A DNA stretch of 64,000 bases from an uncultured Ruminiclostridium sp. (GTDB lineage: Bacteria; Bacillota; Clostridia; Oscillospirales; Ruminococcaceae): NCBI GenBank assembly GCA_944386545.1, contig CALXBK010000006.1:20595-84594 (forward strand), in the 5' to 3' direction. Of this stretch, positions 61,082-64,000 are shown in pieces. Numbering within the stretch: position 1 is the stretch's first letter; every line of letters begins with the position of its first letter. Made by a program: the position numbers and the translations under genes. The notes beneath the pieces are model-generated. The model worked only from the letters and a program-made list of their open reading frames with translations. It had not been told where the DNA came from and ran no database searches.

Positions 61082-63739
61082 ATGGCAAAGAAACAGATTG
61101 TAAAAGGTAAGAAAGCCGCTTCCGCGGTAGTAAGCCCCCTTATCGTTGACAGTGTTGACGCTCTCAAGCTCCGCATGGCAGAAGTAAGAGCGGCGCAGCA
61201 GGAATTTGCGACCTTCTCTCAGGAGCAGGTTGATAAGATTTTCCTTGCGGCGGCTTCCGCGGCTAACAAAATGAGAATTCCCCTCGCTAAGATGGCGGTT
61301 GAAGAAACCGGCATGGGCGTAGTCGAGGACAAGGTTATCAAGAATAACTATGCGGCAGAGCATATCTACAACGCATACAGAAACACCAAGACCTGTGATG
61401 TTATCGAGGAGGACAAGGCGTTCGGCGTTACAAAGATTGCTGAGCCTATCGGTCTTGTAGCGGCGGTTATCCCTACAACAAACCCCACATCTACCGCAAT
61501 ATTCAAGACGCTTATTTCTCTTAAGACAAGAAACGGCATCATCATCAGCCCTCACCCCAGAGCAAAGAAGTGCACCATTGCTGCCGCAAAGGTAGTTCTT
61601 GATGCGGCAGTAGCGGCAGGCGCACCCAAGGGCATTATCGCATGGATTGACGTTCCCTCTCTCGACCTTACCAACGAGGTTATGAGAAGTGCGGATATAA
61701 TCCTCGCAACAGGCGGTCCCGGAATGGTTAAGGCGGCTTACTCCTCCGGCAAGCCCGCACTCGGCGTAGGTGCAGGAAACACCCCCGCAATCATTGATAC
61801 AACTGCCGATATCAAGCTCGCAGCAAGCTCAATCGTTCACTCAAAGACCTTTGATAACGGTATGATTTGCGCTTCCGAGCAGTCGGTTATCGTTATCGAC
61901 AAGATATACGAAAAGGTTAAGAAGGAATTTGCGGCTCTCGGCTGTTACTTCTTAAACGCCGAGGAAACCGAAAAGGTAAGAAAGACAATCCTCATAAACG
62001 GTGCGCTCAACGCTAAGATAGTAGGTCAGAAGGCGGCAACAATCGCTTCTCTTGCAGGCGTTGAGGTTGATCCCGCTACCAAGGTTCTTATCGGTGAGGT
62101 TGAAAGAGTTGACATTGAGGAGGAGTTCGCTCACGAAAAGCTCTCTCCGGTACTTGCAATGTACAAGGCAAAGGACTTTGAGGACGCTCTTGCAAAGGCT
62201 GAAAAGCTCGTTGCAGACGGCGGTTACGGTCACACAGCTTCTCTTTACTGCAACGCAGTAAGCGAGCGCGCTAAGATAGACGAATTCGGCGCAAGAATGA
62301 AAACCTGCCGTATACTTGTAAACACTCCGTCTTCTCACGGCGGTATCGGCGACCTTTACAACTTCAAGCTGCTCCCCTCCTTAACCCTCGGCTGCGGCTC
62401 ATGGGGCGGCAACTCGGTATCCGAGAACGTTGGCGTAAAGCATCTTATCAACATCAAGACAGTCGCTGAGAGGAGAGAGAATATGCTGTGGATGAGACTG
62501 CCTGAAAAGGTATACTTTAAGAAAGGCTGTATGCCCGTTGCTCTTGACGAGCTGGGCACTGTAATGCACAAGAAGAAGGCATTCATCGTAACCGATACAT
62601 TCCTGTTCCAAAACGGCAACACCAAAGCTATAACCGACAAGCTTGACGAAATGGGTATCACTCATACCACATTCTTCAACGTTGCTCCCGACCCGACGCT
62701 TGCCTGCGCTAAGGAAGGCGCCGCACTGATGACTCAGTTCCAGCCCGATGTAATTATTGCACTCGGCGGCGGCTCGGCTATGGACGCGGCTAAGATTATG
62801 TGGGTGCTTTACGAGCATCCCGAGGCTGACTTCATGGATATGGCAATGAGATTTATTGATATCCGCAAGAGAGTTTACACCTTCCCCAAGATGGGCGAAA
62901 AGGCTTACTTTGTAGCTATCCCCACCTCCTCCGGTACAGGCTCGGAGTGTACTCCTTTCGCAGTTATCACCGATGAAAAGACAGGTATCAAGTATCCTCT
63001 CGCAGACTACGAGCTGCTCCCCAACATGGCTATCATCGACACAGACAACATGATGACTCAGCCTAAGGGACTTACAAGTGCGTCCGGTATCGACGCTCTT
63101 ACCCATGCGCTTGAGGCTTACGCTTCTATCATGGCAACCGACTATACAGACGGTCTTGCGCTCAAGGCGGCAAAGAACATCTTTGAATATCTCCCCAGAG
63201 CTTACAATGACGGTCTTACCGATGTCAAGGCAAGAGAGAAGATGGCTGACGCTTCCACCATGGCCGGTATCGCATTTGCAAATGCGTTCCTCGGCGTATG
63301 CCACTCCATGGCTCACAAGCTCGGTGCGTTCCATCACCTGCCCCACGGTGTTGCAAACGCTCTGCTTATCACTCACGTTATGCGCTTCAACGCAGTTCCC
63401 AACCCCACCAAGATGGGTACATTCTCCCAGTACGACCATCCCCACACTCTCGAAAGATATGTTGAGATGGCAGAGTTCTGCGGCGTAACCGGCAAGACAA
63501 ACGAAGAGAAGCTCGAAAAATTCATTGCTAAGATTGAGGCTCTCAAGGAAGCAGTCGGTATCAAGAAGACCATCAAGGACTACGGCATTGATGAAAAGGA
63601 CTTCCTTGACAGACTTGACGCAATGGTTGAGCAGGCATTCGACGACCAGTGCACAGGCGCTAACCCCAGATACCCTCTCATGAGTGAAATCAAGCAGATG
63701 TACCTCAACGCTTACTACGGTGTTGACGAAACAGTTTAA
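61082..63739 (+). CDS. adhE: bifunctional acetaldehyde/alcohol dehydrogenase
   Basis: An 885-residue AdhE that reduces acetyl-CoA to ethanol and recycles NADH in fermentation. The N-terminal aldehyde dehydrogenase half (about 1-450) has AVIPTTNPTSTAIFK, ILATGGPGMVKAAYSSGKPALGVGAGNTP and the catalytic Cys in FDNGMICASEQ. The C-terminal iron-dependent alcohol dehydrogenase (about 460-885) has GGGSAMDAAKIMW, PTSSGTGSECTPFAVI and the iron ligands in ALTHALEAYAS and GVCHSMAHKLGAFHHLPHG. AGGAGG lies 5 nt before the ATG. Strong codon bias and consensus promoter point to high expression. Confidence 0.97.
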   Translation: MAKKQIVKGKKAASAVVSPLIVDSVDALKLRMAEVRAAQQEFATFSQEQVDKIFLAAASAANKMRIPLAKMAVEETGMGVVEDKVIKNNYAAEHIYNAYRNTKTCDVIEEDKAFGVTKIAEPIGLVAAVIPTTNPTSTAIFKTLISLKTRNGIIISPHPRAKKCTIAAAKVVLDAAVAAGAPKGIIAWIDVPSLDLTNEVMRSADIILATGGPGMVKAAYSSGKPALGVGAGNTPAIIDTTADIKLAASSIVHSKTFDNGMICASEQSVIVIDKIYEKVKKEFAALGCYFLNAEETEKVRKTILINGALNAKIVGQKAATIASLAGVEVDPATKVLIGEVERVDIEEEFAHEKLSPVLAMYKAKDFEDALAKAEKLVADGGYGHTASLYCNAVSERAKIDEFGARMKTCRILVNTPSSHGGIGDLYNFKLLPSLTLGCGSWGGNSVSENVGVKHLINIKTVAERRENMLWMRLPEKVYFKKGCMPVALDELGTVMHKKKAFIVTDTFLFQNGNTKAITDKLDEMGITHTTFFNVAPDPTLACAKEGAALMTQFQPDVIIALGGGSAMDAAKIMWVLYEHPEADFMDMAMRFIDIRKRVYTFPKMGEKAYFVAIPTSSGTGSECTPFAVITDEKTGIKYPLADYELLPNMAIIDTDNMMTQPKGLTSASGIDALTHALEAYASIMATDYTDGLALKAAKNIFEYLPRAYNDGLTDVKAREKMADASTMAGIAFANAFLGVCHSMAHKLGAFHHLPHGVANALLITHVMRFNAVPNPTKMGTFSQYDHPHTLERYVEMAEFCGVTGKTNEEKLEKFIAKIEALKEAVGIKKTIKDYGIDEKDFLDRLDAMVEQAFDDQCTGANPRYPLMSEIKQMYLNAYYGVDETV

Positions 63740-63774
63740 TCAGGCTTTCTCCATAATGCTTTAAACTGATATAA

Positions 63775-63810
63775 GAAATTCCCCCGGAGCTTTGTCTTCG
63801 GGGGAATTTC
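63775..63810 (+). terminator. adhE terminator
   Basis: GAAATTCCCCCG and CGGGGGAATTTC form a perfect 12-bp stem about 35 bp past the stop codon. Confidence 0.85.
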
Positions 63811-63832
63811 TGTATTAAAAAGAGTCTTGAAT

Positions 63833-64000
63833 TGAACCGACCCCCAAAAGTTAGACAAAAAAAAGGCTCTATAATAAATATTGGGGTAGCCAAATAGAGC
63901 CTAAGAATTTAATTTAAAAAAAGTCGCAAATTGCAATAGCAAGTTGAAACAAAATTAAAATAGCAGTGACTTTATGGTAGAAGACTGTGGATTTACGAAG
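63833..64000. mobile_element. probable end of an IS3-like insertion sequence
   Basis: TGAACCGACCCCCAAAAGTT then AGACAAA is very like the terminal inverted repeat of IS3/IS150-group elements. It is followed by an AGGCTCTA/TAGAGCCT hairpin, often found near such ends to block incoming transcription. A possible first ORF start (ATG at 63974) has no clear ribosome site and is cut by the window edge, so the transposase cannot be confirmed. Confidence 0.5.

Noticed and set aside
62399..63445. A 348-codon minus-strand frame opposite adhE
   Set aside because: Antisense to the conserved alcohol dehydrogenase domain; no start signal and no family resemblance.

Overview
The window looks like a chromosomal segment from an anaerobic, fibre-degrading Clostridia bacterium, most likely a Ruminococcus or [Eubacterium] siraeum-like member of the Oscillospiraceae. 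The evidence is moderate GC content, Firmicutes-type ribosome binding sites (AGGAGG) with many TTG and GTG starts, a CIRCE-controlled groESL, the Firmicutes block hprK-PHP-glcK-murB-rapZ-whiA-dnaE-pfkA, a Rex-type site at adhE, and secreted mannanase, xyloglucanase and cellulase genes. The genus is an inference from gene content. No rRNA, tRNA or CRISPR array was seen.

Layout. 1-5.9 kb: the start of a sodium:solute symporter, then a minus-strand operon of sugar transferase, pyrB (fused to a PyrI-type zinc domain), proB, proA and a membrane protein. 5.9-7.1 kb: a nest of palindromic repeats and a decayed fibronectin-III remnant. 7.1-11.5 kb: a lipoprotein-NfeD-flotillin operon facing an XRE regulator and a GNAT gene, with identical 15-bp palindromes at both promoters. 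11.7-14.8 kb: a csoR-copA-copZ copper operon. 14.9-17.8 kb: groES-groEL and an orphan regulator with a pseudo-receiver. 17.8-21.4 kb: polysaccharide ABC exporter and two glycosyltransferases. 21.6-31.4 kb: GH26 mannanase, GH74 xyloglucanase, a BspA-type LRR surface protein and a GH5-FN3 cellulase. 31.4-38.3 kb: cheA-cheW-cheR-cheB and, divergently, a FliK/YlqG-like gene plus an FlhB C-terminal homologue. 38.6-39.5 kb: a sigma factor and a zinc-ribbon protein. 39.8-44.9 kb: a two-gene operon of a degenerate SNF2-like protein and a large GHKL (Hsp90-like) ATPase, the best candidate for an undescribed system. 45-51.6 kb: enolase, a DivIVA-like coiled-coil protein, hairpin-rich intergenic DNA, proC, folT under a THF riboswitch, and pfkA. 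51.7-60.7 kb: dnaE back through whiA, rapZ, murB, glcK and a PHP enzyme to hprK. 61-63.7 kb: adhE, followed at the right edge by what looks like an insertion-sequence end.

How it fits together. Secreted hydrolases degrade plant mannan, xyloglucan and cellulose. HprK, glucokinase, PfkA and enolase handle the sugars, and AdhE regenerates NAD+ under redox (Rex) control. ProA, ProB and ProC make up the complete proline pathway within one window, in two places.

Another strong theme is several families of palindromic, multi-hairpin repeats. The complete copies that follow a gene lie close to its stop codon, in one orientation relative to that gene. In one case (whiA) the repeat supplies the stop codon.
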